DNA from: Glandiceps talaboti
Taxonomy: Eukaryota; Hemichordata; Enteropneusta; Spengelidae
Length of the DNA: 64,000 bases
Assembly: GCF_964340395.1 (NCBI RefSeq)
Contig: NC_135557.1
Location: 4,254,216 to 4,318,215 of the forward strand
Direction of reading: 5' to 3'
A program made the translations under genes and the position numbers. Shown here piece after piece: positions 1-12,514 of the stretch (position 1 is the stretch's first letter; each line of letters starts with the position of its first letter). Below the pieces are notes generated by a model that was not told where the DNA came from, did no database searches, and worked only from the letters and a program-made list of their open reading frames with translations.

Positions 1-800
1 GTTTGATTGACAGTTCTACATGTTTGATTGACAGTTCTACATGTTTGATTGACAGTTCTACGTGTTTGATTGACAGTTCTACGTGTTTGATTGACAGTTC
101 TACATGTTTGATTGACAGTTCTACATGTTTGATTGACAGTTCTACACGTTTGATTGACAGTTCTACATGTTTGACAGTTCTACATGTTTGATTGACAGTT
201 CTACATGTTTGATTGACAGTTCTACATGTTTGATTGACAGTTCTACATGTTTGATTGACAGTTCTACATGTTTGATTGACAGTTCTACACGTTTGATTGA
301 CAGTTCTACATGTTTGACAGTTCTACATGTTTGATTGACAGTTCTACATGTTTGATTGACAGTTCTACATGTTTGATTGACAGTTCTACATGTTTGATTG
401 ACAGTTCTACATGTTTGATTGACAGTTCTACGTGTTTGATTGACAGTTATACGTGTTTGATTGACAGTTCTATGTGTTTGATTGACAGTTCTACATGTTT
501 GATTGACAGTTCTACATGTTTGATTGACAGTTCTACGTGTTTGATTGACAGTTCTACGTGTTTGATTGACAGTTCTACGTGTTTGATTGACAGTTCTACA
601 TGTTTGATTGACAGTTCTACATGTTTGATTGACAGTTCTACATGTTTGATTGACAGTTCTACATGTTTGATTGACAGTTCTATATGTTTGATTGACAGTT
701 CTACATGTTTGATTGACAGTTCTACGTGTTTGATTGACAATTCTACGTGTTTGATTGACAGTTCTACGTGTTTGATTGACAGTTCTACACGTTTGATTGG
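1..800. repeat. 21-bp minisatellite, about 38 units, truncated by the window edge
   Basis: Head-to-tail copies of a 21-bp unit beginning GTTTGATTGACAGTTCTACA, with mostly C/T variation at one CG/CA position. Two units are shortened by 8 bp (near 168 and 311). Because 21 is a multiple of 3, the array is open on both strands and gives heptapeptide runs (LIDSSTC); these are repeat artefacts, not proteins. The array starts inside a unit, so it continues to the left. Confidence 0.95.
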
Positions 801-897
801 CATATGCTGAGTTTAAATTTAGAAGCTGTTTTAATTATCTATTGATTTTAATTGTTACATGATTTCACCTGTCGTTTTCAATACATTTATTTGTTGG

Positions 898-898
<1 letters not shown>

Positions 899-973
<75 letters not shown>

Positions 974-1100
974 TTATTTGGGTAAAAATTTATACAAGTA
1001 CATATTAAAATACAAGGATAAAAAATCACCGAGGATAACACATAAAAGTATTTTTAAAAACACTTATTTCCAATGTGGTCCTCATAGGGGTATTCGAAAT
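899..1100 (-). mobile_element. (TGAT)n tract joined to a minus-strand retroelement-tail-like segment
   Basis: Positions 901-973 are a pure (TGAT)n tract. Read on the minus strand, the adjoining segment ends in CCAAATAAAATCAATCAATC, that is an AATAAA-like signal running directly into (CAAT)n. This is the usual layout of LINE or SINE 3' ends with a tetranucleotide tail. No reverse transcriptase remains, so the family cannot be named. Confidence 0.35.
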
Positions 1101-1553
1101 TAAACGCCATGGCAACAATGTTACAACAACAACAACAAACAAACAAACACAATTAAAATAATTTTAAATGGTATGTGACGATGACGTCATATTAATAATT
1201 ATAAACACGATGCTACTATAGAAAAAAATTCATGTAAATTGGAGTGTTAACAAATGACACCACAAATATTAGTACTCGTGTCTAGAAACTATATATTTAA
1301 CGAACTCTGACGTATGCTAGATGTGAATACGTCATAGAGCTTGTATCCCAGATTTGATGACGTCATGGATTAAACATAAGATTCTACCGTGCGCTAAAAT
1401 GACAAAATGCCATTGCCATGGATTACGTACAATAACTTTGTAAAAAATCGATACGCAGAAAAAAATGTACATGTCGAATTGTAAAATTACTGCAATCATT
1501 TACATCAATAGTTTGACAAATTAATCATTACTATGGCAACCCTATTTTGAGTT

Positions 1554-1846
1554 TTACGCGCAGAAGTTGTCACTTTGATACTTCATGAGCACGTTGTAAG
1601 ACAAGTCACGTCTACCGTAGGTTTCCAATGCATTGGCCAATTCAATGACGCTGTCATGGACACGTATCAACTTGACACATTTATACCTCCAGTCTAGCAG
1701 CATGGCAAATCCGTGTTCGTCTGGTAAGTGTGTACGTTCAATTCGTCGTATCTCAGCTGGCGTCATCATCAGTTCCCTTGCCAACGCCTGCCAGTTGCCG
1801 CCAATTTGCAAAGCAATCTTAAACAGTTCCTGATCACTTAAAACTC
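1554..1846 (-). CDS. Death-domain gene, exon 2 (entire domain and stop)
   Basis: Starts after the acceptor ATTTAATAG (phase 1) and ends with the stop after ...SDNFCA. It carries all six predicted death-domain helices. Confidence 0.8.
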
Positions 1847-3019
1847 CTATTAAATGAAAAAGAATTAAAATACCGATATTATATCCACTGACAACAAACA
1901 TGAAAACAGAGGATAGGATATATTACAATATGTGTTTCTTAATATTCACGAATTGTATAACACCACACCGTGTGGGGTAGCGTGGGGTTATACTTCCATG
2001 CGATCGAATACTAATGAACCATTAAATGTAGAGTGATCAAGACTCGTTGACAATACCTGTTCATGAGTCCCCGGCCCCTGTATTCTCATGCCCCATATAC
2101 TTTTGCCCCCCCCCCCTCCAACAAAAAACAAAACAAAACAAAACACACACCACAAAAACACACTCCGCTCTCCCATACTTTGTTTAACCCCCCCCCCCCT
2201 AAAAAAAAGAAAAAAGAAAAAAAATGTCACCCATCCCTCATAGTTTTCCCTTTGGAAATGTGGAAATATTAAAACCGTGTTATTGGACTCACTGGTAATT
2301 TGAAATATATTTTCCCGTGGATGTGGGGGTAGGGTTGGGGTGGATGTGGGTGTGGGGTGGGTGGAGAAGTTCTTGAGTACATAGTAGAGGAAAATCGGAT
2401 GATGTCTTGATTATATCCACAAATTTAAAGGCTATGACCTAAATTCAACCCAAATAGTTCCTCTTCGTCATCTCCTTTCCCGCCATAAATTCAACTCGAT
2501 CACTAGTCAGACGATCTGAACTCTAGCCATCAAGGGTTTAAAATGTATTTGGCAGAAACAGTGAAAGTTACGACTACGTTGTCTCTAGGTCGACAGTAAA
2601 CATTTGTATTTTGGCTGAAGACGTTTATTTCATCATTCTTTACATCTACTTTATCTTTGGTGAATAAACCCCCTTAGACTGTATACTACTACATCGTCAC
2701 ACAACAACTGTCAGAGTTGACGTATTCATTTAATTGAATTGTAAATTATTCCAGGAAAACAATTAGAAACTTTAAAAGTGAGAGTGACAGCTAATAACTA
2801 GAGATAAATAAATCTGACAATCTAATACCAAAGTGAACCCATTGCCTCTTTGATTTATTTTGGCGCCAACGACATTTCGGTGAAAGATTTTTATTTTTTA
2901 AAGTTTAGAATCAAAGTACACATTCACATGTACAGTATGGTCGTAGTTAACTTACCTATTGGGGCATCTACAGGTACGTTGGACATGAGTGGATAGTAGC
3001 TTGTTGTATCTCCGAACAT
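1554..3019 (-). CDS. Two-exon gene for a small stand-alone death-domain protein (118 aa)
   Basis: Coding exons are 3019-2956 (ATG, 64 bp) and 1846-1554 (293 bp, with stop). The donor is GTAAGT after ...CCAATAG and the acceptor is ATTTAATAG; both junctions are phase 1 and rejoin a single 118-codon frame. From about residue 23 the product has the six-helix death-domain pattern: SDQELFKIALQI (H1), NWQALARELM with the conserved Trp (H2), TPAEIRRIERT (H3), GFAMLLDWRYKC (H4), SVIELANALETYG (H5), RDLSYNVLMKY (H6). There is no kinase, TIR, DED or caspase region. Family knowledge: such domains assemble receptor/adaptor oligomers in TLR/IL-1R, TNFR or apoptotic signalling. It could be a FADD/CRADD-like adaptor or a lineage-specific death-domain-only protein. 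The domain call is strong; the partner is unknown. Confidence 0.82.
2956..3019 (-). CDS. Death-domain gene, exon 1 (start codon, 21 codons + 1 base)
   Basis: Encodes MFGDTTSYYPLMSNVPVDAP plus one residue, followed by GTAAGTTAAC. Phase agreement with exon 2 is the reason for choosing this start. An alternative first exon cannot be excluded. Confidence 0.7.
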
Positions 3020-6000
3020 CTTTCAAGTTTATGTAATTTTGGCACTAAAGATATGTATTTTGACACTAAAGAGAAAAAGAACACGGTGTCAGATTGACAT
3101 TGAGATGTGGTCAATTGATCAGCAAATAATTGCAATCGCAAACTATAATTTGAATATGAATCTGAATTTGAATCAGAGCACGGTCAGAGGTAGGATAGAG
3201 AAGGATGTCAAATATTGAAACAATTAAATCAAATACTAAGACCAGGAATCATCTCCTAAAAAACCCACAGGTCACGTACCAGTTTTCTCTGATTCATCGT
3301 GTGGGGGCGCAATCGAAGGGAAGTCCTTTGCTAGTGAGTGTTCGTTTTATTTTGAAAATAGCATTCAGGTTTAGATTTCATGACTTAAACGAGTCCTAGC
3401 CAATATCTAAATACATAGAGAGTGCCCACGACAAACATCATTGCTAGGTGGAGTCAGACTTTTATTTTGAAGAAAGACAAATTCTTTTTTTTTTTAAATG
3501 TAGGTCAACATGTACTCAGGTATCGGAGAATATGTTTATGTATAGTAGCAGTATTTCTAGTAGGAATGTCCTTGGTGATATTTCGTTTTCATTTAAGATA
3601 TCGGTCAAATATGAAAACAGTATCAACAAGTACATTCTACTAGTACTACGTGTACTATGCACATGCAATGACCATGTACACTCCAGTATAGTTACAACAT
3701 TTAAAAAATTGTTTTATTGTAATTCGAAATAGTTTTGGACCTTGTAATGATTTTTGTCAATTAATACTCTCCATGTATTTTAACATTGGATAGGATACTT
3801 TTAAGATATCAAATCTAAAACTGAATGCCGTTTTCCAGTGAAAACTAACACAATACTTCCCTTCGATGGATGCTGCCATTTCGGAAAGTTGTATCCTCGG
3901 GATTTAGGGAAACTGGTGAATGACTTATGGATTTTTAGGGATAATCCCTGATCTTAGTATCTGATTTAATTGTTCCAAAATGTGGCTACCATCACTATCC
4001 CATCCCTGAAATACCACCCTTCATCAGAGTTTGCAATCGCAAATAATTTACAACTTAAAGGTACCAACAGAAACTGTTTTACACTCGATTTGAATTTGAA
4101 TCGGAAAGTAATTCAGGATACACACAGAAGCACTGACTCAGTGCAATTGCTAGACTTATAGATGTATACGTTTTATAGTACAGCATAATTATAGGAATGG
4201 TATTTGGGACAACTTTTATGAAAGAAGCCACTCACCATGAACGCCAAGTGTTATTTGTTTAAGCTTACACACAATATGTACTAACAACAGACTCTTCACG
4301 TTACTTGTTAAAGGAACAATTGAGTAAACAGAATGATATTGTTATACACTGGTAATCGATACCATTGACATGCTATGCACGTATTACTTACATGCGTTCA
4401 ATACTCGTAAACGTCACCCTGTGTGGGGATCAGAACCCTGTACAGATCAGAGAAGGGTGACTCCCGAGTCATCAACTTTTATATTGTATAATAAGTATAT
4501 ACTTCTTTGTACAGGTCGTAGGCATGCATTTAATTTACTATGTTTTTACCAGGGAGAACCTTCTCCATATTCACGTCCATGGTTTTTACATAATACACCA
4601 AGACAGTGAGCTGAGTGAATGGTTATGACAGTTTTATACTGAATTCAACGGAGAAAGACTTATGGTTGTAAACTTCTTTAAAAAATGGCCCTTGAGGATC
4701 ACTACTCGAATACATTCTGTTATTCTGTTTACCGTGCTGTCGACATACATAGTTTAATAGCCTCTACATCCTCCAAAGGCTAGGACGACGTACGACAAGC
4801 TGGCGATGTATCTTGACAGTGCCGTAAACAAGCTACAATAGAGGTCAGATAACCTGAAACAAGACGTCGTGGGTCGGCATCACTCTTACTAATCAGACTG
4901 TTAGCTATTGCCATATTTTATCCTCTGGCTATACACATTTTAAGAGTAATTCTTACATTTAAAGTCTTTTATGAGTGCGGATCCCCTAAAGGTAACTCAA
5001 ACAAAGTAAATGCAACAATGTTGGGTGGAATAACAGGCAGACAGTTAAATCTCGAATTTAGAAAGGACCGCCTTCTCGGGCTGCAGGGGTCAAACTAATG
5101 CCAGACTATAGTATCACCATATCTTGCAATGCAAACTATAGAATTATTTTGCCGTAACCACGTGCCGTAACACTTTCATGTCTAATACAATGAGAATTAT
5201 GCAGCGTGAAAAGCTGTAAACACTATCTCTCTCTCTCTAAGGAATAATTAGTTAAGTATAGTCTTCGTTTATAATTAATGACGATCCGATAAATACATTG
5301 TTCTATACAAATCTCGGCCTCTAGCTGTCATGTGACTTTGTCTTTTAGCTGTCCACAAACGTGCGCTGTATGTAAAGGAGAAATACTCGTCTGTTAGTGA
5401 AAACATATCATTGGGTAGGCCTAAATAACGAAATTTGTCAAGTTGTATTTAACAGCATAATTTTTATTTGACTTCTTTATGACATTTTCAGACAGACTAT
5501 AAACGCGTTTATAAAATATCAATGCTTGCTAGTATTCACATTGTTTTGGTTTTCATATGACTTATTTATGACTACGTGATAATTTACGACGAGCCGTCAA
5601 ACATGGCAGCGGCGACACTAATGACATAAAAACTATATACAGGCAGGGAGGCGTTTTGTGACACTTCCCTGATACAAACTGCGCCTCCACTAACATTTGA
5701 AATATTGTCTCCGGGATACTTTTAAAATATTTGGAATTATACTATTTATATATAGTAGCAAGACAAAATAACAATATACAGGAGGACCTGTTTTGGACAC
5801 GGCCAATGATATGGAGATATATCTCCTGAGTACTTTGTTCGATCATGATCATAGCCATGAAAACTGCAGAAAAATGAGAAACCTGGATAATCAAAACAAA
5901 ACTAAAATTGTTGTTTGATAGGTTGAACGGTATCAGACTCGGAAATCTCACGCCGTTAAACGCATTAATAGTGGAGGTCATGGTATACGGTAGGCTGGTA

Positions 6001-7139
6001 CGAGTACCGTGTAATCGTCGACGACCTGTACGCTCTGATGACTTAAACCCACCTGATATATCTGCCGTTAATTACTTCACCAACTCTCCCTCGGCAGTTA
6101 GACGACACAAATTTAAACCAAATATTTCCAAATTAGCTCCAAACTCAAATCACTGAACACAGACTGTGACCATTACAGTTGAATATACACTCAGTGAGAA
6201 TTTGTATTTGAATAACCCAATTCGTACCTGTAAAATGGCGGCCTTTCAGTAAGCCATGTCCCCATAGCAACGCCACAATATAACAACATATACTCAATGG
6301 TTGTAGTGTGTGTACATGTCTGTCGTGATCATTGGTTAACAAAGCAGAAAGATTGAACTTTGACACGAGAATAGCTAAAAGAGATGCAAGGTAATTGAAC
6401 TCACTACAGTGTGCCTTAGGGCTTATAGATATAGCTATTCCGAAATAACTCGAAGACCCGAATGACAGTACGATGTATTACTATCTACATCATCGTAAGT
6501 ATCAGTGTGACACGTGTACAGACGATTGGTCATTCTGGAAATAAAATATAATACTAGTTTCCAAGAAATGTCTAACTTCTACAATTAATGTATACACTAT
6601 AAATACACAAAGACATCAAGCATGTATTTTTTTATAATTTTTTTATGATTTATTCCGAGTATAACTTGACTGACAAATATTGGTCTAAGTGTTGTTTTAT
6701 TTGTCATGTTTATTTCGGATGCGGAAACTGACATCAACTTAAAAAGACAATATAAAACTGTCAAATCTGTAATGGCTGTACATCTGGTAGGAAGAAATAA
6801 ACAACACAGATACCATTTGGAAAACAGCAGAAAACACAACTTCCTGATCTAGACACTCACAATATGATGAAAAAATATAACAAAATAAAATGAAAGATCT
6901 ACCTAACTCACATATTCTGAAATTGAGCATAATCAGAACTACACGTTTTTTTTTAAAATTAGGCATCAGCTATATCTAGAAATATGTCTGTAAAAACTGC
7001 CCCAGCGTAGTTTTTGTCCACTATCAAGTGTGCGACTGCCCTCTACGACTACGTCATGTGTCTTTGGACAACAATAATTTCAATATATTTTTAATCTCAA
7101 CAAACCTGTCACTCAGTATTCTACTTATAGCAGTTACTA
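3020..7139. other. Gene-poor stretch
   Basis: No frame here combines length, codon quality and splice sites. The longest open stretch (5908-6156, plus) follows an acceptor-like TTTGATAG but resembles no family I know. A poly-pyrimidine/poly-purine patch lies just before this stretch (2107-2225). Confidence 0.5.
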
Positions 7140-7340
7140 TGTATGTATGTATGTATGTATGTATGTATGTATGTATGTATGCATGCCTGTCTGTATGTAT
7201 GTATGTATGTATGTATGTATGTATGTATGTATGTATGTATGCATGCATGCATGCATGCATGCATGCATGCATGTATGTATGGATGTATGGATGTATGTAT
7301 GTATGTATGTATGTATGTATGTATGTGTGTGTGTGTGTAC
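7139..7340. repeat. (ATGT)n microsatellite with ATGC and GT interruptions
   Basis: About 200 bp of ATGT repeats, switching to (ATGC)n near 7240-7270 and ending in (GT)n. The period of 4 is open in several frames and yields only YVCM-type artefacts. Confidence 0.95.
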
Positions 7341-7437
7341 AACATAATATTGTTTGTTTGTTTATTCAATTTTCGTTGTTATTTAAGACTTTTTATAATG
7401 ATTTATTTGAATTTCTCTGTCCTCGCTCTCTTTTTCA

Positions 7438-7827
7438 GATCGTTAACAGACGAATCTTAAGTATTACCCAACGTTGTATACGTATAGATCTCGTCGATAT
7501 GCAGACCATGTCAGTCCGTGGCTTCTTTCTCATTGTCTGTGTGACATTCTTTGTGTATGTAATACGTAACGCCAGACTGGTAACCAGACAACAAAGACTC
7601 TGAAAACCGCTGAAGACTTGGGAGCTTTGATTGCACATCATGGATTGAGCCACTGGGTGAAAGGAGACAACAAGATTAAGGTTTGCCTGGAAGAGATGGT
7701 AGCTATAGCTAGAGATGGGCTACCCGGTCCAATAGGAGATATCGGTCAACATGGTCTTCCTGAGGACAAGCTGTATTGGCACCAAAAGTGGCGATTTCTG
7801 TATCTCGCACAGCACGGCCCATTTTAA
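7438..7827 (+). pseudogene. Broken single-pass membrane protein fragment, family not recognised
   Basis: After a good polypyrimidine tract and acceptor (CTCTTTTTCAG at 7438) an ATG at 7501 opens MQTMSVRGFFLIVCVTFFVY, a short basic N-terminus plus a hydrophobic segment typical of a type II signal anchor. That frame stops at 7603. A second frame offset by one base runs through 7591-7827, contains AEDLGALIAHHGLSHWVKG and ends ...YLAQHGPF before TAA. The two together look like one gene split by a frameshift (mutation or assembly indel). A stretch with the spacing G-x-P-G-x-x-G-x-x-G-x-x-x-L-P is faintly like the stem of polypeptide GalNAc-transferases, but no catalytic domain is present. Function unassigned. 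Confidence 0.35.
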
Positions 7828-8499
7828 AGATAACAGCAGAACATCTTACCAAACTGCATTCGCTAATATTGACGAAATTTTAAACTTAGGATGTGGCACA
7901 TTTATATTGCGCTCCTGTTAGTGATTTTTATAATATCAATTTAAGAATTTGATCAACCCTATATGGGCCCCGTCGTCAATTTCAAAGAAAAATGGCCATA
8001 AAATATTAGTAGCGGACGAGTGCTGTGGTGAAGATCTTTATGACAGTGCGTCAAATGCACTCATATGAACAAAGTAGAAGACATATGGCTAGAATTGGTC
8101 ACTGGACGAATCGTCTCTACGTCCAATGCCAACAAAGAATCCATTTTCAATAACTTCAATCTATATTCTCCTGGAATGTGATTTTAAAGAAAGTAATCAA
8201 AGTTACTTTGGCAAGATAATCTACAACGAAATACTTAGTAGAAGTAAAATCATGATTTTACCTTTTTGTGTGTAGTTATAAATGTTTAGGGTCGGGGGTT
8301 TAGACTGGGGTCGATAAGGTTATTGGAAACACACTATATTTTATTTGGACTAAAAGAGTGAAGAAGACAAAACGTAACAATTTTAGTTTGTTTAGGAAGA
8401 CGGTGTCTATTTCCATCGTAGATGAAAAGAAATTACAAACATGTTAAATAAATAGCTCGTACTATCCAAGACTATTTGTTTGTAGTTGTTTTCTTAAAT

Positions 8500-8541
8500 T
8501 TAATTAATTAATTAATTAATTAATTAATTAAATAATTAATT
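8500..8541. repeat. (TTAA)n microsatellite
   Basis: TTAA/ATTA repeats, about 40 bp, with one interruption. Confidence 0.9.
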
Positions 8542-8842
8542 GACAGGTAGTGCATCTATAAAATGTATTTCTTTTCCCAATTTCGATAAACTACCAACAC
8601 ATACATATACACGAAATAGATATTATAGAAAAATAGTCTGCGCACACCGTCTGCGCATACCGTCACCCAGAAACTATTCTAGCTAGAGGACATATGTAAA
8701 ATAAATGCCAGTAGTTAGAAATCGATTATTAGACATGGTTGCATTCCAAACGGAACGAAAAAAATGATTAATTATAAAAGACTACAACAGAGTTACAATG
8801 AGAAAAGGATTACTGTTAACAAGGAGTTGTGGTATTGCGTTA

Positions 8843-8884
8843 CGGCATGTCGTAAACCACAGCCTCTTTTACGGCACTGTCCAA
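8843..8884 (-). repeat. Dispersed ~35-bp motif, copy 1 (inverted)
   Basis: CGTAAACCACAGCCTCTTTT here is the reverse complement of a motif at 23,203-23,238. The match extends through the flanking GTGCC and TTGGAC with about one mismatch. The core has inverted CGTAAA...TTTACG ends. Confidence 0.7.
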
Positions 8885-9369
8885 AATGCGCCGTTTGCAG
8901 TGTTGCGGGTCAAAGAAATAACAGCGCTGGTTTACAAGAATGCGATGCGGACGTAACGTTCATATCCGTTTCCATCTTTCCAACGAAAAAATTCACACAG
9001 TTTAATAGGTGAACTGCTGCTTTAGATTGAGTTCTGATAGTTTGGCAAATTCATGTTAATGTTTTAGGAAATAGCGATATATTTAAGATTGGGGATGGCG
9101 ATATAACCGATGTGTGGAAATCCCAAATAAACCATAAACTCTACATGTGTACTGTGTACGTGTAGTGTCTATGAACAAAATAATAAACAAGATCTAGAAA
9201 AGGAGAAGTGTACACTTCCGCATCTTCAGATCTTCAAGGAAATAACTGACAGACAGCATTTTTAAGAGAATTATCAGATTATTTTTTTTTTAAATCGCAA
9301 ATTTGGGGAACTGCAAGGAAATGTTAATGATTTAAGGTGATTGGTAAAATTGGAATTCAATCGAAGTGA

Positions 9370-9487
9370 ATGTTCCACCCCAACTGTCATGGCTAATATG
9401 GGAGTGTATGTTCCATCCCAACTGTCATGGCTAATATGGGAGTGTATGTTCCATCCCAACTGTCATGGCTAATATGGGAGTGTATGT
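9370..9487. repeat. 38-bp tandem repeat, 3 copies
   Basis: Unit containing CAACTGTCATGGCTAATATG and GGAGTGTATGTTC, near-identical copies. Confidence 0.9.
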
Positions 9488-9518
9488 TCGACCTTCGCAT
9501 TTTCCGGCCCAAGAAATT

Positions 9519-9552
9519 AACAAACAAACAAACAAACAAACAAACAAACAAA
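9519..9552. repeat. (AAAC)n microsatellite
   Basis: Pure AACA repeats. Confidence 0.95.
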
Positions 9553-9734
9553 TCACTATTTTCCCGGAATCACTCAGTCCTGACATGTATGTTCGTCTAT
9601 CACTTGTTTTAAAACAATAACAATCTACTTTAGAAAAATCAGCACCCTTAATGGTGATTGGTGATCAATATTGAAACATGTTATTGCAATATATTTAATA
9701 GATAAAATCGAACACTGATTAAAATCTACAACAT

Positions 9735-9882
9735 CTGATTTATTGGTATTTTAACACTTTTCAGTGAATAGACTCTGGGTGTCTGATTTATTGGTATTTT
9801 AACACTTTTCAGTGAATAGACTCTGGGTGTCTGATTTATTGATATTTTAACACTTTTCAGAGAATAGACTCTGGGTGTCTGA
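9735..9882. repeat. 48-bp tandem repeat, 3 copies
   Basis: Unit contains TCTGATTTATTGGTATTTTA and CAGTGAATAGACTC; only two or three substitutions between copies. Confidence 0.9.
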
Positions 9883-10654
9883 TACTACAGTTACAAACTA
9901 GTGCAGTTTAAAGAAGACAACAGATTCAAAACCAAACTTTCTCTCAACATTTTAAACCTGTCACTACACTACCTACAGATAATATCGACCACAAATTAAC
10001 AAATACACTATGTCTTTTTTAAGAAATTGGCCAATTATTAGTCGATATGTATCCATGGTTACTTGATAAAATAAATATCCCAATTGTTGCTAGTTTGGCT
10101 TTGAGTAATAGCAAGGTTGTGTTAAGTATTATGGGATACACAATATGTGAACGACTTTGAAATCCATAATAAACTTGATACTCTATAATAGTTAAGAGAT
10201 TTAAAAAAATAAAAAACCAAAGATATTACTTATTATATAGACATTATATTTGTTAACTAGTGGTCTGTAGGTAGTGTCCGAGTGTAGTGGCAAATGTAAA
10301 TCTTTAGCCTACAGCTACGTTTTGTATGTGTCACCATCATGTAACTTGAGTATCATTTAATTGTTGATAATATATGCACTGAAAGTTGTTAAAACATCAA
10401 TATTTTACATGTTAATCAGTGGTCGATATTATCCATAAGTAGTACAGAAACAGGTTGAAATCGTGATCGCCGTTGAGGGCGCTGATTTTTGGGTGCGGAC
10501 CCAAACAATCAATTTGATTTATCGTGTGTAAAAACCCGTTTACCTACAGGTGATGTAATACTGTTCATGGTGTACAACACATTCCGAAAATAATAAACCG
10601 TTCTAGTTTCAGCAGTGCAGTTTTAAAATGAGCATAGAATCAATGATGAGACAA

Positions 10655-10722
10655 CTCACAAATGAATGTATGCAGAAATAGAGACAGAATGTCTCTCTAT
10701 TGTCAAAGGCATAGATAAAGTA
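10655..10722 (+). mobile_element. Short fossil of an LTR-retroelement RNase H region
   Basis: The translation MYAEIETECLSIVKG followed by a Lys-His pair matches the start of the RNase H domain in Ty3/mdg4-type LTR elements (pattern YA-x-I-E-x-E-x-L-x-I-V-x-G). Only this short piece is recognisable; it is an old, broken remnant. Confidence 0.4.
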
Positions 10723-10859
10723 CACCACCGTGCTGTCACAACACATCCAAAACAATCACACTCGAGCTCTGTTATCCAGGATATTACGAGTCTTGGCACA
10801 GATGAAGACGGTTACGTAATGCTCAGGTGTTCTTATCAGTTTGTAGTTCTTATTTGACA

Positions 10860-12187
10860 CCAAACTTTGACCTTTGACCTTTGTCTGGCATCTACTATTG
10901 TAACTTCTCTTCATAGGTCAAGAGTTTCTGCTGCTTAAGTCTCTTCTGCGCATGTTCATTTTCCAGCATGTTATAATTGTTATAATCGGGCATAAACAAT
11001 AGAGACAAATCTATGTTTTTCAAAATGGATTTTCAGCTCGAATTTTTTACTAAACTGTTCTCATCTCTTCGAATGATATAATACACAAATAAATTAAATT
11101 ACACATTCAAATACATATACATGTACATCAACTGATGATGAAAACTTGAAGGTAACGTTGACGTCATGATTTGGACCAAATAGTAATATTTTCATATGTC
11201 CTACCTTATATACAGCAACCGTACCATTTACTCATAAATCATTATCGCAAGTCAGAGTTTATTCCTTCTGTGTCGCGTGTCTTAGATGGTGCCTTAAAAG
11301 GGTTTTCGATTTATTTACGATGATGTCGTAAACGGCTACAAGATAGGTTGATAGTTGATAGGTTGGAATCAACATAATATGTACAACCAGATAAACCCAA
11401 CATAGGAAATACTACACCTTATTTATATCTTGATAAAGATATTACTCAAATCAATTTACTACACTAGTTTCGGACAAACATCAGCCGACTAGTACACAAA
11501 AGTACTGTTTACCTTATCAAAAAATATTTGTAAACATTTTTTTCCATCTACTTCTGATAATTTTACCATTCATTTTATTTTCAATGATAATTTGGAATTT
11601 TGGACCTAAAGTAAGTAAATTATTTTCCAATCTTGTTTTTCACATATGTCGTCTGCTTTTTTTTACCCGCTTACTTGTAGATATTGCAAATATTACAATC
11701 TGTAACAGCGTCGGGCAATGAGTCCTTGAAAAAACCATTCCCCTGGGTTCCCCTTTGAAGTTTGAACCCCGGGCCCACCTCATTGTGGTGCTAGCATTTT
11801 CATAAACTTTATGTTCAAGGGTTCAAGTTCTCAGTGACGTCACATACATTGCGTGATTGCCAAGAAACATCGAGTTGAAACTTGTTCTTCATACATTGTT
11901 CAGTCAAGGAAATAAATGATGAGAAATATTCCCACTTTTATATAGACTTCCTACTTTTATATAAACTTCCCATCTTCAAGTCGTAACGAGACGTGATTTA
12001 AATATTCTGTTTAATAAAATCTTTTTCCCTGTTTGAATTGACTCGATGCTTGTGGCGAGGTCATGACCTATTGACTCTTTCTGAATGAGATTTGCTGTCC
12101 CTGGACTTTCCCGCCAACCCATATCCGTGTATCACTTACCGGATAGCAAACTAACAACATCGACAATGAAGTGAAATTATACCTGAC
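10860..12187. other. Non-coding stretch
   Basis: No supportable gene. A lone kappaB-like GGACTTTCC lies at 12,103-12,111, about 3 kb upstream of the Bcl-3 promoter. Confidence 0.45.
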
Positions 12188-12514
12188 TATGGCAGCCCTT
12201 CAAGCCAAAAGTAGTATTGTTATTCTGGCTGTAGTATTTTGTATTTTTCGGACTTACAAACTAATTTTAACCTTTTATGTATTGTTTTTCGATGGAATTC
12301 ACACTTTTATTCCATGTTAACATTATTAAATTTAAATAAATTTTCATTTATTTGAGATTATTGTTGATTTACAGGATTTATTTTGATTTATTTTTTCGCA
12401 AAATCATATTTTGTAAGTTTTCATTTTTTAACTAAAAAAAGATTGTTCTTTGAAAAATACAAAATACTGCAGCCAGAATAAGAATACTACTTTTGTCTTG
12501 AACGGTTTGCCATA
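12188..12514. mobile_element. Foldback/MITE element with 5'-TATGG termini (small copy)
   Basis: 327-bp non-coding element. The left end begins TATGGCAGCCCTTCAAGCC; the right end, reverse-complemented, begins TATGGCAAACCGTTCAAGAC. The two arms stay alignable for about 62 bp. It is flanked by CCTGAC (12,182-12,187) and CCTGAG (12,515-12,520), a 6-bp target-site duplication with one mismatch. The interior (CTTACAAACTAATTTTAAC, TTTTATTCCATGTTAACATT) is homologous to the arms of the large elements at 54.2-56.2 kb. It carries no transposase, so it is non-autonomous. Confidence 0.75.

Noticed and set aside
5908-6156. 82-codon frame after an acceptor-like site
   Set aside because: No recognisable domain, and the minus strand is equally open over part of it.
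8764-9012. 82-codon Cys-containing open frame
   Set aside because: Includes the dispersed repeat motif, no splice or family support.
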